64,000 nucleotides of DNA from an uncultured Armatimonadota bacterium (GCA_903927025.1 CAIYLG010000012.1:62001-126000); one strand, 5' to 3'. Shown: positions 1-9,967, counted from the stretch's first letter. A program made the numbers and translations. The notes: generated from the letters alone by a model not told the origin.

Positions 1-3000
1 GTTGACGCGGAACACGTCCTCAATGCTCACCTGCTGAGGCGCAGCTGCAAGCGATTCCTTAGCGAGGTCCCGCATCGTGCGCTCATCAGCGGCTGGAGGG
101 TCTAGGACGAGGAGGCTGCGGTCCGTCGAGGGGACGGCGACGAGGTTGGGCTCGGGAACCGGAGAGCCATCCCCGACCCCACGCAGGTACTTGTTGAAGA
201 ACCCGATCATCTGCTCCCGCATGCTTCGGTTGTAGTCGTGGCCGCCCGGATACACGGTGCTGAGAGTGTCGGCATCCTTGCCGAACAGACCCCACATCTC
301 CTGCATCTTTTTATGGGTGAGGTTCATGCCTGCAGGGGTGAACTCGCCATCATTTTGAGCCCCCATGATGTACACCGGCTTGGGTGCCTGAATGCCGATC
401 ACGTCCGAGCGGTCGCCAATCTGGCTTGTGCCGGGAACGTGGTTGCACAGGCAACCGTTGTCTGGTGCCAGTTCCATGCTGGACATGTACACCACCGGTA
501 CTGCCGCTGAGTAGCGGTCGTCCGCGGCGAATGTATACAGCGTCGCCAAGCCGCCGCCAGAGGCTCCGGTGATGCCGACATGGGCCATGTCCGTATCCGG
601 TCGGGTTGCTATGTAGTCGAGGCCGCGGATGGCGTCCCACACGTAGTAGCCGGTGGTGTTGGTGCCACCCTCCAACATAAAGTAGTCGTCGTGTTCCCCT
701 TCTGCCCTTCGCTCGATGAGGCTGTCCCCCTCGAAGCTGTGGCCGGGACTGTCGATCGCGATGGCGATGTACCCCTGAAGCGCCTGGAATTGGCAGCGGT
801 ACTGGACCCGATCCTGGTCCTTTTTGTACTGCCAGTGCCCATTTACATTCACGATCACGGGTCGACGCGTGGGGCCAGGACCATCCGGAACGTACACGTG
901 AGCGGTGACATAGAACTTCGGCCTGCTCTCGAAAACAATCTTTTCGATGTGGTAGCCGTTGCCCTTTAGCACCCCAGTCTGCCGGGCATTCAAAGGCGTC
1001 TTCGGAGGCATCGGGTCGAGACCGAGCATGCGCAGAAGCTGGTGTTTTCGGTCGGCGCGAACCGCCTCAAAGTCGGTTCGCTTCGGCGTGGGTCTCGCCG
1101 ATTTGCGCTGGACCTCAGCGCGGAAGAATGCATCCACTTGGGCGCGGCCCTTTCCGCCCAAGACGTCATCGTCCATCAGAGGACCGGGAATCGGAGTGAA
1201 AGAATTCATGCCTTGCTCCCTTGCAATGAGTTCGCCAACGGTGAGAAAGCCCACGTTGAGGGCATTCATCATGTCTGGATAGAGGGCGGTCGAGTAGAGC
1301 GGACCTTCGGTACCCGGATCGATGAGGAGGACACTCTTCTTCGGGTCGGTTTGGGTCAGAAGCGTTTTCAGTGCCTGAGCGGCAGGCGGATAGGTCATTC
1401 GCTGCATGAACCGTCCCGCCAGCACGTAGATGTCGCCCTTTCCGTAGTGCATGTGGGCGACCCCTCCGTTCCCGGGAATCTCCCAGCCTTCGCTCGGCAG
1501 AAAGTGCTGGATGGCAATCTCCGGGGTATGAATGGTCGGTAGTCCGAGCAGTCCGCCTGGATCAAAGATCCCGCGGTTGGGGCTCCACTCCGCCGCGAGT
1601 GGCTTCGGAAGAAAGTCAAGCGGATACCGGTTTCCAAGGAAATCCTGCTGCATCACGATGAGGGTGACGCCGCGCTTGACTGGGTCTAACAGCTTGCGCT
1701 TCGTCGTGCGGTCAAAGCGAAAGAAGTTAGAGCCACGCGGTGCGATCAGCATCGTGCCAATCTTCTGCGGATCGATCACTTTCGGGTTGAGGAACCGCAT
1801 CGCCTCTTCGTTTCCGTAGATCTGGGGCGTGGGGCCGGGCATGGCAGGAATGACGATGTACGGCTTTTCGCCCTTCTCGAAATTCGGGAGACGGACAATC
1901 CCGAAGGAATTATCAACTTCAAGAGCAACGCACTGGCCGCATCGGTCTGCTGGTACAGAGGCACTGAACAGATCCCCTTGCCTCACCATTGGCACTTTAT
2001 GGAAGAAGGTCGTGCTGGGCAGCGGCTTCACCAGCAAACTTGCGGAGCGCAATTGATTAGCCGCAACGGAGACCGTGAGCTTCCCAGCATCTCGGTGCCA
2101 GGTGACAGATGGCTCCGTTCGTGGAGTTTCCATCGGCATGCGCTCCTGTTCAGGCGATGAAGGAGCCAAGGGACTTGCCTCCTCAGAGACAGCCTTTAGC
2201 GCATCGCTCCAAAAGAAGGTGTTCGTATGCATCCGCAGACGTTCTGTGAACGGCTTGTAGAAGGAAGATTCCTCGGATTTTGACAGTCCGCGCCAAGCGT
2301 GCCCGAAATCTTTGAATGGCTCAAACAGATTATCCGCCCCAAAATTGGGTCGAACGTCAATCGATCCACGGCGCGAAATGGGAGTGATCGGTCCGTCCGC
2401 CTCATGGCTCGCCTCAAACATTCCAAGCTGGAATCGGGCGCCGTAGTACTGGGCGAGATCTGAGAGCATAAACGTAGAGTTCTTCAGCTCTTTAAAGCGT
2501 GCCGCAGATTCTGTCGGGAGCCTTCCCGCATCGACCTGACTCACCAGATTGCGCAACTTGATCGCGAGGCGCTGAAGCTGTTCGCCAAAGCTCCCCAACT
2601 TGATTCGTCCGTCCTGAAGGTTCAGCTTTTCAAAAGCTGCTGTCTCGTGAATCGGCTGGAAAACCAGTGGATCAAACGGGTTGCCGTCGATGAATGACTG
2701 GGTGTCGCCGCCAGTCTCCAGTTCTGGAGCATGGTCTCGGTGATCGGGGCCGAGTGTGTAAGCCATGAACGCGAGCGGCACCACTGTGCTCGCCTCCTTC
2801 CACACTTCTGCGATCTTAGGGCCCTGCGATCCAAACCAGTCGCTCACTCGGGCGTCGAACACGGAGTCTGGCGTCTTGGGGTCGTAGCCGAGGCGTCCCC
2901 AGGTCATCCAGTACATCTCATCACGCTGGTGAATCCAGTCGACATATTTGTCGGCGGGGTTGGCGAGGTAGTAATCCTGCGACTTGGGATAGTAGGCGTC

Positions 3001-4242
3001 TTCACCCTCGATCGTGTAGCCGCTGGCGGTGCCCACTTTCATCGCGCTGATGCTGCGGCGCACCCAGTTTGGGTTGTAGAACGGGAAGATGCGGTGAGTG
3101 CCGTTTGCACGAACCTGCCACACGATCTTATAGGGGTTGTCTGGCCAGTGGCCACCGCCATCGGCGGGCCAGCCTTTCCAGGTCTTTGCATTCTTTCCCG
3201 CATCGCCCGCGTCGCTAAGGTAGTCCTCAAACGAGTAGCTGTTCCAGGTTGCCATGCGTCCTCCGGCGACGGGGTAAGGAGCTCCCCATTGTTCGCCGTT
3301 GTACTTGATCTCAACCGTAAAGTCCTTGCTGGCGCGGGCAAGCGGGAGCACGCGCTGGCGGCGAGTGATCCAACTTCGGGTGATTAGGGGGATGTCTCGA
3401 CCGCTCAGCTTCACCGCTTCGCCGTAACACTTGAAGAACGACTCGCTTTTGCCACTCTCACCAATTCGGAAGCCGATTGCGTCCAGCCCCGGGACGCCGC
3501 GGATCATCTTCTCGACGACCTCGCGGGTGTAGGTGTAGGCGTTTGCCTCGGTCTCCTGGTACGGAGGATTTGGATTTTGGGGAATCCGCATTCCCGCTTC
3601 GTAAGCCATCAGGCTCACGTGAATACCACGATCATGAGCCATCTCCACGACTCGGTTCAGTCGCGCCAGGTTGGCGGCCTTGACGTCTTCCGGCACTCCA
3701 ACCTTGGGGAAGGTAGGGCTACTGACAAAGTAGGCGTACAGGTTGGGTGCGTTGGTCACGCTGATATCCCAAGTGCCATGAATGTCCAGCCAGTTCAGCC
3801 GGCTTTTGGCCATCAAGTTCAGCAGGGTCGTCCAGTAATCGTCGTTTTGGAACCACCACCGGTTGGGGTCGGTGAGCGCGGCGGTGCTGAAGTCGGTATC
3901 GTGCTTCTTGTAGTCCCACGGGAGGGTGAGGAAGAGGTTGAGCCCTCGCTCGGGGAGGAAGGGTTTCCCAGTCACGTGGGTGTCCCATGCCGGTGGCCCG
4001 GTTCGCTTTAGCCGTTCCGCGAACTCAAAGGCGCCATACATCGCCCCCACCGGATCGCTGCCGATGATCGTCGCCTTGCCGCCTTCGGCATCGATTCGGT
4101 AAGACTCCTTGTCCTTAGACGGCTTGACCAGAACCTGAATTTTGGACAACTGGTTGCCTGCGACTTCCTGCAGCGCCTGTTTGCCAAAGTCGAGGGGCGT
4201 TGTGGACTGCACTGTCCACAGAATTGCGGCTAAACCCAACAT
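1..4242 (-). CDS. Secreted glycoside-hydrolase-like / esterase fusion (C-terminus cut by window edge)
   Basis: One uninterrupted reading frame of 1414 codons runs from an ATG at 4242 to base 1 without a stop, so the C-terminus is missing. A short hydrophobic leader (MLGLAAILWT) suggests export. Residues about 15-100 resemble the small alpha/beta domain that precedes the barrel in GH20/GH67/GH115-type enzymes (motif IIGSDPVGAMYGAFEFAE). Residues about 100-650 look like a TIM-barrel hydrolase rich in Trp and Tyr. I followed the frame base by base across the junction near 1030-1260: no stop or start-like break occurs. The last 330 or so residues are an alpha/beta hydrolase of the acetylxylan-esterase-like type, with nucleophile elbow GITGASGGG (540-600) and a likely catalytic His in PGGHDYN (about 236-250). 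It is divergent from a hexuronate-type transporter, which fits cleavage of decorated plant or microbial polysaccharide. Exact GH family and substrate are unknown. Confidence 0.75.
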   Translation of the reverse strand, partial: MLGLAAILWTVQSTTPLDFGKQALQEVAGNQLSKIQVLVKPSKDKESYRIDAEGGKATIIGSDPVGAMYGAFEFAERLKRTGPPAWDTHVTGKPFLPERGLNLFLTLPWDYKKHDTDFSTAALTDPNRWWFQNDDYWTTLLNLMAKSRLNWLDIHGTWDISVTNAPNLYAYFVSSPTFPKVGVPEDVKAANLARLNRVVEMAHDRGIHVSLMAYEAGMRIPQNPNPPYQETEANAYTYTREVVEKMIRGVPGLDAIGFRIGESGKSESFFKCYGEAVKLSGRDIPLITRSWITRRQRVLPLARASKDFTVEIKYNGEQWGAPYPVAGGRMATWNSYSFEDYLSDAGDAGKNAKTWKGWPADGGGHWPDNPYKIVWQVRANGTHRIFPFYNPNWVRRSISAMKVGTASGYTIEGEDAYYPKSQDYYLANPADKYVDWIHQRDEMYWMTWGRLGYDPKTPDSVFDARVSDWFGSQGPKIAEVWKEASTVVPLAFMAYTLGPDHRDHAPELETGGDTQSFIDGNPFDPLVFQPIHETAAFEKLNLQDGRIKLGSFGEQLQRLAIKLRNLVSQVDAGRLPTESAARFKELKNSTFMLSDLAQYYGARFQLGMFEASHEADGPITPISRRGSIDVRPNFGADNLFEPFKDFGHAWRGLSKSEESSFYKPFTERLRMHTNTFFWSDALKAVSEEASPLAPSSPEQERMPMETPRTEPSVTWHRDAGKLTVSVAANQLRSASLLVKPLPSTTFFHKVPMVRQGDLFSASVPADRCGQCVALEVDNSFGIVRLPNFEKGEKPYIVIPAMPGPTPQIYGNEEAMRFLNPKVIDPQKIGTMLIAPRGSNFFRFDRTTKRKLLDPVKRGVTLIVMQQDFLGNRYPLDFLPKPLAAEWSPNRGIFDPGGLLGLPTIHTPEIAIQHFLPSEGWEIPGNGGVAHMHYGKGDIYVLAGRFMQRMTYPPAAQALKTLLTQTDPKKSVLLIDPGTEGPLYSTALYPDMMNALNVGFLTVGELIAREQGMNSFTPIPGPLMDDDVLGGKGRAQVDAFFRAEVQRKSARPTPKRTDFEAVRADRKHQLLRMLGLDPMPPKTPLNARQTGVLKGNGYHIEKIVFESRPKFYVTAHVYVPDGPGPTRRPVIVNVNGHWQYKKDQDRVQYRCQFQALQGYIAIAIDSPGHSFEGDSLIERRAEGEHDDYFMLEGGTNTTGYYVWDAIRGLDYIATRPDTDMAHVGITGASGGGLATLYTFAADDRYSAAVPVVYMSSMELAPDNGCLCNHVPGTSQIGDRSDVIGIQAPKPVYIMGAQNDGEFTPAGMNLTHKKMQEMWGLFGKDADTLSTVYPGGHDYNRSMREQMIGFFNKYLRGVGDGSPVPEPNLVAVPSTDRSLLVLDPPAADERTMRDLAKESLAAAPQQVSIEDVFRVN

Positions 4243-4307
4243 ATCCTCGAAGCTTAGCACTCACCGAAGCGCCTGGCAAATCTGCTCACGGGTGTATAAA
4301 GGTGCTG

Positions 4308-5579
4308 GTGGACGATGATGACTTCCAAGGGGCGGCACCTGCCTCGCGATACCGATGGTGGATCTGTGCCCTCCTCTTCCTAGGCACGACCATTTGCTAT
4401 CTTGATCGCCAGGTCATAGGACTCCTCAAGACCACCTTGGAGCGAGATCTCCACCTCTCCGAAACGCAGTATGGGGACATTGTGTTTTGGTTTCAGGCCG
4501 CTTACGCGGCGGGTTATCTGTTTGCGGGTCGGCTGAATGATCTGCTCGGAGTAAGGCGGGGCTATGCCTGGTCGGTCGGACTCTGGAGTTTGGCGGCAGT
4601 GGCGCATGCCTTCGTACGAACGGTCAGCGGCTTCTCCATCGCCCGGGTTGGACTCGGACTTGCCGAAGGCGGCAATTTTCCGGCAGCGGTACGAGCCGTG
4701 AGCGAGTGGTTCCCGCGGCGAGAGCGGGCGCTGGCGACTGGCATTTTCAACGCTGGGTCTAACGTGGGGGTGATGGTCTCGGCCGCGATGGTGCCTTGGG
4801 TCACGCTCAAATTCGGTTGGCAGACCGCGTTTGCGGTCACGGGAGCCCTCGGCTTTGTCTGGCTGGTTCCTTGGCTGGCGTCTTACCAAGTTCCTCAGAA
4901 GCATTCGAAAGTTTCACCGTCCGAACTTGCGGTCATCGAGAGTGATCCTGCTGATCCGGTCGTCAAGGTGAGTTGGCTGGATCTGGCCCGCCATCGCTCG
5001 ACTTGGGCGTACGTCATCGCCACCTTTCTCACCGCCCCGGTTTGGTGGTTCTATCTCTTTTGGGTTCCCGATTTTCTCTTTAAGAACCTGCATTTCGATC
5101 TCAAGTCGGTGGGCTTGCCGTTGATCCTGGTGTATCTCATCGGCGACGTCGGGAGCGTTGCCGGGGGAGGAATGTCTGCGCTCCTGATGCGGCGTGGCTG
5201 CAGCCTCAACTCCGCCCGCAAGCTGTCGCTCTTGACCTGCGCTCTCTGCGTCCTCCCCATCATCGCCGCGTCGAGCGTCCAGAATCCTTGGGTGGCGACC
5301 GTTCTTATCGGCATTGCGGCGGCCGCGCACCAGGGATGGTCGGCCAACCTCTACACCCTGGCTTCCGATACTCACCCGAAGCAGGTGGTGAGCTCCGTCA
5401 TCGGCATGGGCGGCATGGCGGGGGCCATCGGGGGAATGTTTATGGCGAAGTTCGTCGGCCAGGTGTTGTCCGCCACCCACAGCTACGTCCTCCTCTTCGC
5501 AATCGCGCCAACCGCGTATCTTCTTGCGGTGGTGGTGATACACCTCTTAGTGCCAAAGGTGGAGATGCGGGCTCACTGA
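4308..5579 (+). CDS. MFS transporter, hexuronate/ACS (ExuT-like) family
   Basis: A 423-residue polytopic inner-membrane protein with about 12 hydrophobic segments. The N-terminal half has the anion:cation symporter hallmarks: an aromatic/acidic first helix ending ICYLDRQVIG, the loop GRLNDLLGVRRGYAWSVGLW, and GLGLAEGGNFPAAVRAVSEW, which is nearly the signature seen in hexuronate and glucarate transporters. The frame is open from 4200, but that start would overlap the divergent gene. The GTG codons at 4302 and 4308 follow AAAGG and give a normal ExuT length, so 4308 is preferred. The divergent neighbour is a secreted polysaccharide hydrolase-esterase, so import of released uronic acids is a reasonable inference. 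The exact substrate cannot be read from sequence. Confidence 0.85.
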   Translation: MDDDDFQGAAPASRYRWWICALLFLGTTICYLDRQVIGLLKTTLERDLHLSETQYGDIVFWFQAAYAAGYLFAGRLNDLLGVRRGYAWSVGLWSLAAVAHAFVRTVSGFSIARVGLGLAEGGNFPAAVRAVSEWFPRRERALATGIFNAGSNVGVMVSAAMVPWVTLKFGWQTAFAVTGALGFVWLVPWLASYQVPQKHSKVSPSELAVIESDPADPVVKVSWLDLARHRSTWAYVIATFLTAPVWWFYLFWVPDFLFKNLHFDLKSVGLPLILVYLIGDVGSVAGGGMSALLMRRGCSLNSARKLSLLTCALCVLPIIAASSVQNPWVATVLIGIAAAAHQGWSANLYTLASDTHPKQVVSSVIGMGGMAGAIGGMFMAKFVGQVLSATHSYVLLFAIAPTAYLLAVVVIHLLVPKVEMRAH

Positions 5580-5914
5580 GTCCGCAAGATCGTGGTGCCC
5601 AAATGGAACGTCCCGGTCGGTCGGGACCGGCCTGCGGCGTGTGCTTCAGCACACGGACCTGATCCCTATGTAGAGGGGAAGCTGCGACCCACGATCAAGT
5701 TGACGAAGAAATGCGTAAAGCGATCCGATAAGCAGCCAATCTAGACAAGCGTGATGGCCATGCGGTGGAGCCAGCGCTCCAATCGGGGCGCGCTCCGCGC
5801 AAATCCTAGAGGATTCGAACCTTTGTTTGAACCCCCAAAACCTTAGAGCACGTTAATATGAGGTCTGGCTTCGGCATCCATCGGATGCACCTCCAAGCCT
5901 GAGGTTCCAACATT
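5580..5914. other. Intergenic gap with hairpin repeat and promoter region
   Basis: No convincing gene. Its left part (about 5608-5655) carries a two-hairpin repeat listed separately. The right part is the presumed promoter region of the amidohydrolase pair, with GAGG about ten bases before the TTG start at 5915. Confidence 0.6.
5608..5655. repeat. Dispersed two-hairpin intergenic repeat, copy 1
   Basis: Two inverted repeats follow one another: TCCCG/CGGGA with a six-base loop (5611-5626), then the perfect seven-pair stem CGTGTGC-TTCA-GCACACG at 5638-5655. The whole block, including the linker GGCCTGCGGCGTG, matches a block at about 55480-55521 with few differences. A related stem with the same TTCA loop lies at 14380-14395. 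Function is unknown; it may be a terminator-like or REP-like element. Confidence 0.55.
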
Positions 5915-7180
5915 TTGAAATTCTCAAATTCTCTCTTTCTGCTGGGCTTCCTGGCCCCAGGGGTTTTGGCCCAAAGCAAGGACGTTTTTATCTCAAATGC
6001 CCACATTGAAACGGGTGACGGCAAGGTCATTGCCTCTGGTGGAATCTACATCCACGATGGCAAGATTGCCGCAGTGGGCGAAGGGCTTCAACCGCCAGCG
6101 GAAGCCACCGTCATCGATGCCAAAGGCGGGTATGTGTACCCAGGATTCATCGACGCCTACTCAACCGACGGTCTGAAGCTGCCCGATGTCCCCGCCTCGG
6201 GGCCGGCACCAGACACCCGAAACACGGCTCCCGCCACCATGTGGCACGCCAATCGCCGAGGGATTCGGTCCGATATCGTGGCGGCGAAATGCCTGGATAT
6301 CGCGGACCACACCAAAGACGCCTACGGCATGGGGATCACCACCGGGCTGCTCTCCTCCGGCAGCGGCTCCGTTCGTGGAATTGCCTCCGTGGTGGATTAC
6401 ATCGGCAAAGGCACCGTACTTCTTTCCGATGCCGCCGGTGAGCTTGCCCTTAGAGGCGGCGGAGGAGGAGGGGGCGGTGGCTACCCAGGAACCCTTTTTG
6501 GCGTCACCGCGCTCACTCGCCAGGTCATTATCGATGCCCAAGCCTATGCCGCTAATCCTCCCACAAAGAAGGATCAAAGTTTCGAGAACCTTCTGCCTCT
6601 GGCAACTGGGAAAATCCCTGCACTATTCGCCGCCGATTCTGCCCGCGAACTCGTTCGCGCTCGACGGTTTGCCGACGAGTTCGGGCTGAAGCTCATCATC
6701 AACGGAGGACGAGAAGCCTACAGAGAACTGGATTGGATCAAGGCGGGCAAGGTTCCTGTCATCCTGAGCCTCGACGTTACCGATGCACCGAGCAAGAAGC
6801 TCGAGACCACCCCGGATGCCACGCCCCAGCAGGTTCTGGATGAACGATACGACACGTGGCTCAAGCACTCGAAGAACCCACAGAAACTGAACGATGCGGG
6901 AGTTCCAATTGCATTTAGCCTCGGCGGAGGGTTTGCCGACTACCTGAAGGGAGTTCGCAAACTGGTTGCCCAAGGTCTCCCAAAGGACGCCGCACTCAAG
7001 GCGATGACATCAGGCGCTGCAGCCATTCTCGGCGTTGCCGACAAGGTTGGCACCATCGCCCCTGGCAAAGTGGCCAATTTCGCCATACTCAGCGGAGATT
7101 TCCTGGACGAAAAAACCACCGTTCAAAGCGTGGTTGTCGAAGGAACAAAGATGGATCTGAAAAAGGGAGGCTCCAAGTGA
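5915..7180 (+). CDS. Secreted amidohydrolase-like protein lacking the HxH metal motif
   Basis: A 421-residue protein with an N-terminal signal peptide (KFSNSLFLLGFLAPGVLAQS) followed by an amidohydrolase composite domain (imidazolonepropionase/PyrC-like superfamily). The start is TTG at 5915 with GAGG about ten bases upstream. The usual P-G-x-x-D-x-H-x-H on strand 1 reads YPGFIDAYSTDG, so both His metal ligands are absent. A glycine tract (about residues 178-187) lies in the middle. The C-terminal part (TSGAAAILGVADKVGTIAPGKVANFAILSGD) is the standard end of the family. The stop codon overlaps the start of the next, larger amidohydrolase, so the two are translationally coupled and probably act together. 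It may be a non-catalytic partner or use other ligands. Confidence 0.8.
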   Translation: MKFSNSLFLLGFLAPGVLAQSKDVFISNAHIETGDGKVIASGGIYIHDGKIAAVGEGLQPPAEATVIDAKGGYVYPGFIDAYSTDGLKLPDVPASGPAPDTRNTAPATMWHANRRGIRSDIVAAKCLDIADHTKDAYGMGITTGLLSSGSGSVRGIASVVDYIGKGTVLLSDAAGELALRGGGGGGGGGYPGTLFGVTALTRQVIIDAQAYAANPPTKKDQSFENLLPLATGKIPALFAADSARELVRARRFADEFGLKLIINGGREAYRELDWIKAGKVPVILSLDVTDAPSKKLETTPDATPQQVLDERYDTWLKHSKNPQKLNDAGVPIAFSLGGGFADYLKGVRKLVAQGLPKDAALKAMTSGAAAILGVADKVGTIAPGKVANFAILSGDFLDEKTTVQSVVVEGTKMDLKKGGSK

Positions 7181-9921
7181 ACACCGCCGCACTCATCGCC
7201 GTTTGCTTGGCTATGCAGGCCGCCGCTCCTGCCCAAACCCCAACGACTCCTGTGCCCGCCGCGCTGGTCCCTGTCGCACCCGTTTTCCCAGTTGAAACCA
7301 ACGCGGATAGAAAGCCGAAGCTGGTGACACACGGAGACGTGTTCATCAAGAACGGCAGGATTCTCACCGCAACTCACGGCACCATCGAAAAGGGAAGCAT
7401 CCTGGTGAAGGGCGGCAAGATTGTCGCCATCGGCGCTGATCTCAAGGCGCCGGCGGGCATCACTGTGATCGATGCTACCGGCAAGGTCATCGCTCCCGGC
7501 ATCGTGGATGCCCATATTCACCGGGGGATTGACAGCACGAACGAAGGTTCCGATGCCATTACCGGTGAGGGGCGCATCCTGGACGTGCTTAACCCGGACA
7601 GCAAAACGATTTGGCAGGCGGTCGCCAGTGGTGAAACCACTGGCCTCATCCTCCATGGCAGCGCCAACCCGGTGGGTGGCCAAAGCCTAGTTGCCAAGCT
7701 CAAATTCGGGCACAGCGCCTCCGAACTGCCAGTGCCGGATGCTCCACGCATGATCAAATTCGCCCTCGGCGAAAACGTGACGCGCTCGGGCTCGGCGAAC
7801 TCAGCCAGGTTCCCCCACACTCGAATGGGCGTCGAGGCGGTTTACCGCCGTGGCTTCACCCAGGCAAGGGAATATCTAAAGAAGTGGGAGGCTTACCAGG
7901 CAAAAAAGGCCACTGATCCCAAGGCGGTGCCGCCCCAGCGCGACCTTCGACTCGAAACGCTTGGAGATATCCTCAAGCGCAAAATTTGGGTTCAGTGTCA
8001 CTCCTACCGAGCTGACGAAATCCTGATGCTGGTTCGCCTGAGCCAGGAGTTTGGGTTCAAGGTTGGAGCGATGCAGCACGCGCTCGAGTCGTACAAAGTG
8101 GCTCCAGAGCTTGCCAAGGCAGGCGTGGGCGTTTCCATCTTTGCCGACGAATGGGCCGGCAAGCTGGAATTGTATGACTGCATTCCGTACGCGGCCTCGA
8201 TTCTTCACAAGGGCGGCGTCAACGTCTCCGTGAACACGGACGGCGTTTCGGGAACGACCGCGATCAATATTGACGCGGCAAAAGCGATGCGCTACGGCGG
8301 GCTCTCCGAGCAGGAAGCTCTCGACCTCATCACGATTAACCCTGCCCGCGAGCTCGGGGTGGATCATCGTGTGGGAAGCCTTGAGGTTGGCAAGGATGCG
8401 GACATCGTCATCTGGGACGGCCATCCACTAAGCGTGTACTCGCACGTGAACACCACCCTTATCGAAGGTGAGGTGTACTTCCAGCGCCGAGATGCCTTTG
8501 GCCTGGATGCTAAGTCCACCTTCAAGACAAAGCTCGATCCGTTCAAGTATTTGGCGGAAGAGACTCTTCCGAAGGCTTCTAGGGTTTACGCAATCGTCGG
8601 TGGAACTATCCACCCTGTTTCGGGTCCAGTCATCAAGAATGGAACCGTCCTGATCGCCGATGGCCTGGTGAAGGCGGTTGGCACCAAAGTGGCGATCCCC
8701 AAGAACGCGACAGTGGTAGACGCCCACGGACTTGGTGTCTATCCGGGTCTGATCGACGCCGGCACCACGCTCGGACTCATCGAGTTCGGCCAGGTTGGCC
8801 AGGCTACCGACGAGCGAGAACTCGGCGCTAACCAGCCCGACCTCGTCGCGGTAACCGCCGTTCAGGCCCAGAGTGAGCACCTTCCGACGACCCGAAATCA
8901 GGGAATCCTCACGGCGATGACCGCCCCCCGCGGTGGAACGATTTCAGGGCAGGCGTCCGTGATTGACACCTTTGGCTGGACAAGTGAGGCGATGGGGATC
9001 AAGCGAAAAGCTGGCCTCAGCATCAACTGGCCAGGGAGCGGCGGATTCAACTTCGACGGAGACGAGGATGACGACGATGGCGACGGCGCAGGCACCGCAA
9101 CCGAGCGATGGGCTCGCGCCAACAAGGCCGATACCAACGACATGGGAGGGGATCCGCAGCGCTCTCGAGCCGGCGGAGGTGCCGGCGGGGGCCAGAGAAA
9201 CCGTCCGCCCGCGGCGGGAGCGGCCGCTGGAGCCCAGGAGTCCATCCCTTCTGAAATCACCGTGCTCTTTGACAAGGCGATCAAGTACGGCAAGCAACAC
9301 GACGATACCGACCTGCAATTGGAGGCTCTCCAGCCGTACGTCAACGGTCAGCTGCCGGTGTTTGTCCATGCCAACAACGCTTCGGCGATTCGGAATGTCG
9401 TCGCTTTCGCCAAAAAGTACAAGCTTAAAGTTGTGATCCTCGGTGCCAACGAGGCTTGGCGTGAGGCAAAGCTGCTTGCCGAGAACCATATCCCGGTGGT
9501 GATTACAGCTGCCGGCAAGTCAACGCTCAGCGCGAACACCACATCAAACGACTGGGACCCTTACGATACGCCCTACGCGCAGCCCGCGCTTCTCAAGAAG
9601 GCGGGTGTGCAGTTCTGCTTCCAAAGCGATGGGTATTCGGACTCGATGAACCTGCCCCAGCGAGCAGCGGAGTCGTGCGCCTACGGTCTGTCGCCAGAGG
9701 ATGCACTCAAGGCTCTGACACAGTCTGCCGCCGAGATCCTGGGTGTTTCCGATAAGGTCGGAAGCCTGTCTCCCGGCAAACTGGGGAACGTGGTGATCAC
9801 TGACGGCGATCCGTTTGAGCTGACATCGAACATCCGCTACATCTTCGTCAACGGCCAGCCGGTCGAAGTCAAGAGCAAGTTCACCCGGTTGCGGGATCAG
9901 TACATGAAGCGAGTTCAGTAG
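7177..9921 (+). CDS. Secreted double-module amidohydrolase
   Basis: A 914-residue protein starting at GTG 7177, inside the previous gene's stop (GTGA overlap), with GGGAGG six bases upstream. A signal peptide is followed by two amidohydrolase modules. Module 1 (about residues 45-435) has the intact metal motif DAHIHRG (His113, His115), a conserved NTDGVSG segment and the typical tail GSLEVGKDADIVIWDG. Module 2 (about 470-900) starts YAIVGGTIHPVSG but reads YPGLIDAGTTLGL where the HxH should be, so it looks catalytically altered, like the upstream protein. A low-complexity Asp/Gly/Ala linker (about residues 628-685) sits inside module 2. Proteins with a degenerate YPGLIDAGT module are common in Acidobacteria and relatives. 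The substrate is unknown; a cyclic amide or peptide hydrolase is the family expectation. Confidence 0.85.
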   Translation: MNTAALIAVCLAMQAAAPAQTPTTPVPAALVPVAPVFPVETNADRKPKLVTHGDVFIKNGRILTATHGTIEKGSILVKGGKIVAIGADLKAPAGITVIDATGKVIAPGIVDAHIHRGIDSTNEGSDAITGEGRILDVLNPDSKTIWQAVASGETTGLILHGSANPVGGQSLVAKLKFGHSASELPVPDAPRMIKFALGENVTRSGSANSARFPHTRMGVEAVYRRGFTQAREYLKKWEAYQAKKATDPKAVPPQRDLRLETLGDILKRKIWVQCHSYRADEILMLVRLSQEFGFKVGAMQHALESYKVAPELAKAGVGVSIFADEWAGKLELYDCIPYAASILHKGGVNVSVNTDGVSGTTAINIDAAKAMRYGGLSEQEALDLITINPARELGVDHRVGSLEVGKDADIVIWDGHPLSVYSHVNTTLIEGEVYFQRRDAFGLDAKSTFKTKLDPFKYLAEETLPKASRVYAIVGGTIHPVSGPVIKNGTVLIADGLVKAVGTKVAIPKNATVVDAHGLGVYPGLIDAGTTLGLIEFGQVGQATDERELGANQPDLVAVTAVQAQSEHLPTTRNQGILTAMTAPRGGTISGQASVIDTFGWTSEAMGIKRKAGLSINWPGSGGFNFDGDEDDDDGDGAGTATERWARANKADTNDMGGDPQRSRAGGGAGGGQRNRPPAAGAAAGAQESIPSEITVLFDKAIKYGKQHDDTDLQLEALQPYVNGQLPVFVHANNASAIRNVVAFAKKYKLKVVILGANEAWREAKLLAENHIPVVITAAGKSTLSANTTSNDWDPYDTPYAQPALLKKAGVQFCFQSDGYSDSMNLPQRAAESCAYGLSPEDALKALTQSAAEILGVSDKVGSLSPGKLGNVVITDGDPFELTSNIRYIFVNGQPVEVKSKFTRLRDQYMKRVQ

Positions 9922-9931
9922 CAGGGTCGAG

Positions 9932-9962
9932 AAACCCCGAACGCCAACGGCGTTCGGGGTTT
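9932..9962. terminator. Bidirectional hairpin terminator
   Basis: A perfect 12-pair stem ACCCCGAACGCC / GGCGTTCGGGGT with loop AAC (9934-9960) is flanked by AA upstream and TT downstream. It sits between the ends of the convergent amidohydrolase operon and the P-loop kinase gene and could serve both. Confidence 0.75.
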
Positions 9963-9967
9963 GCAAC

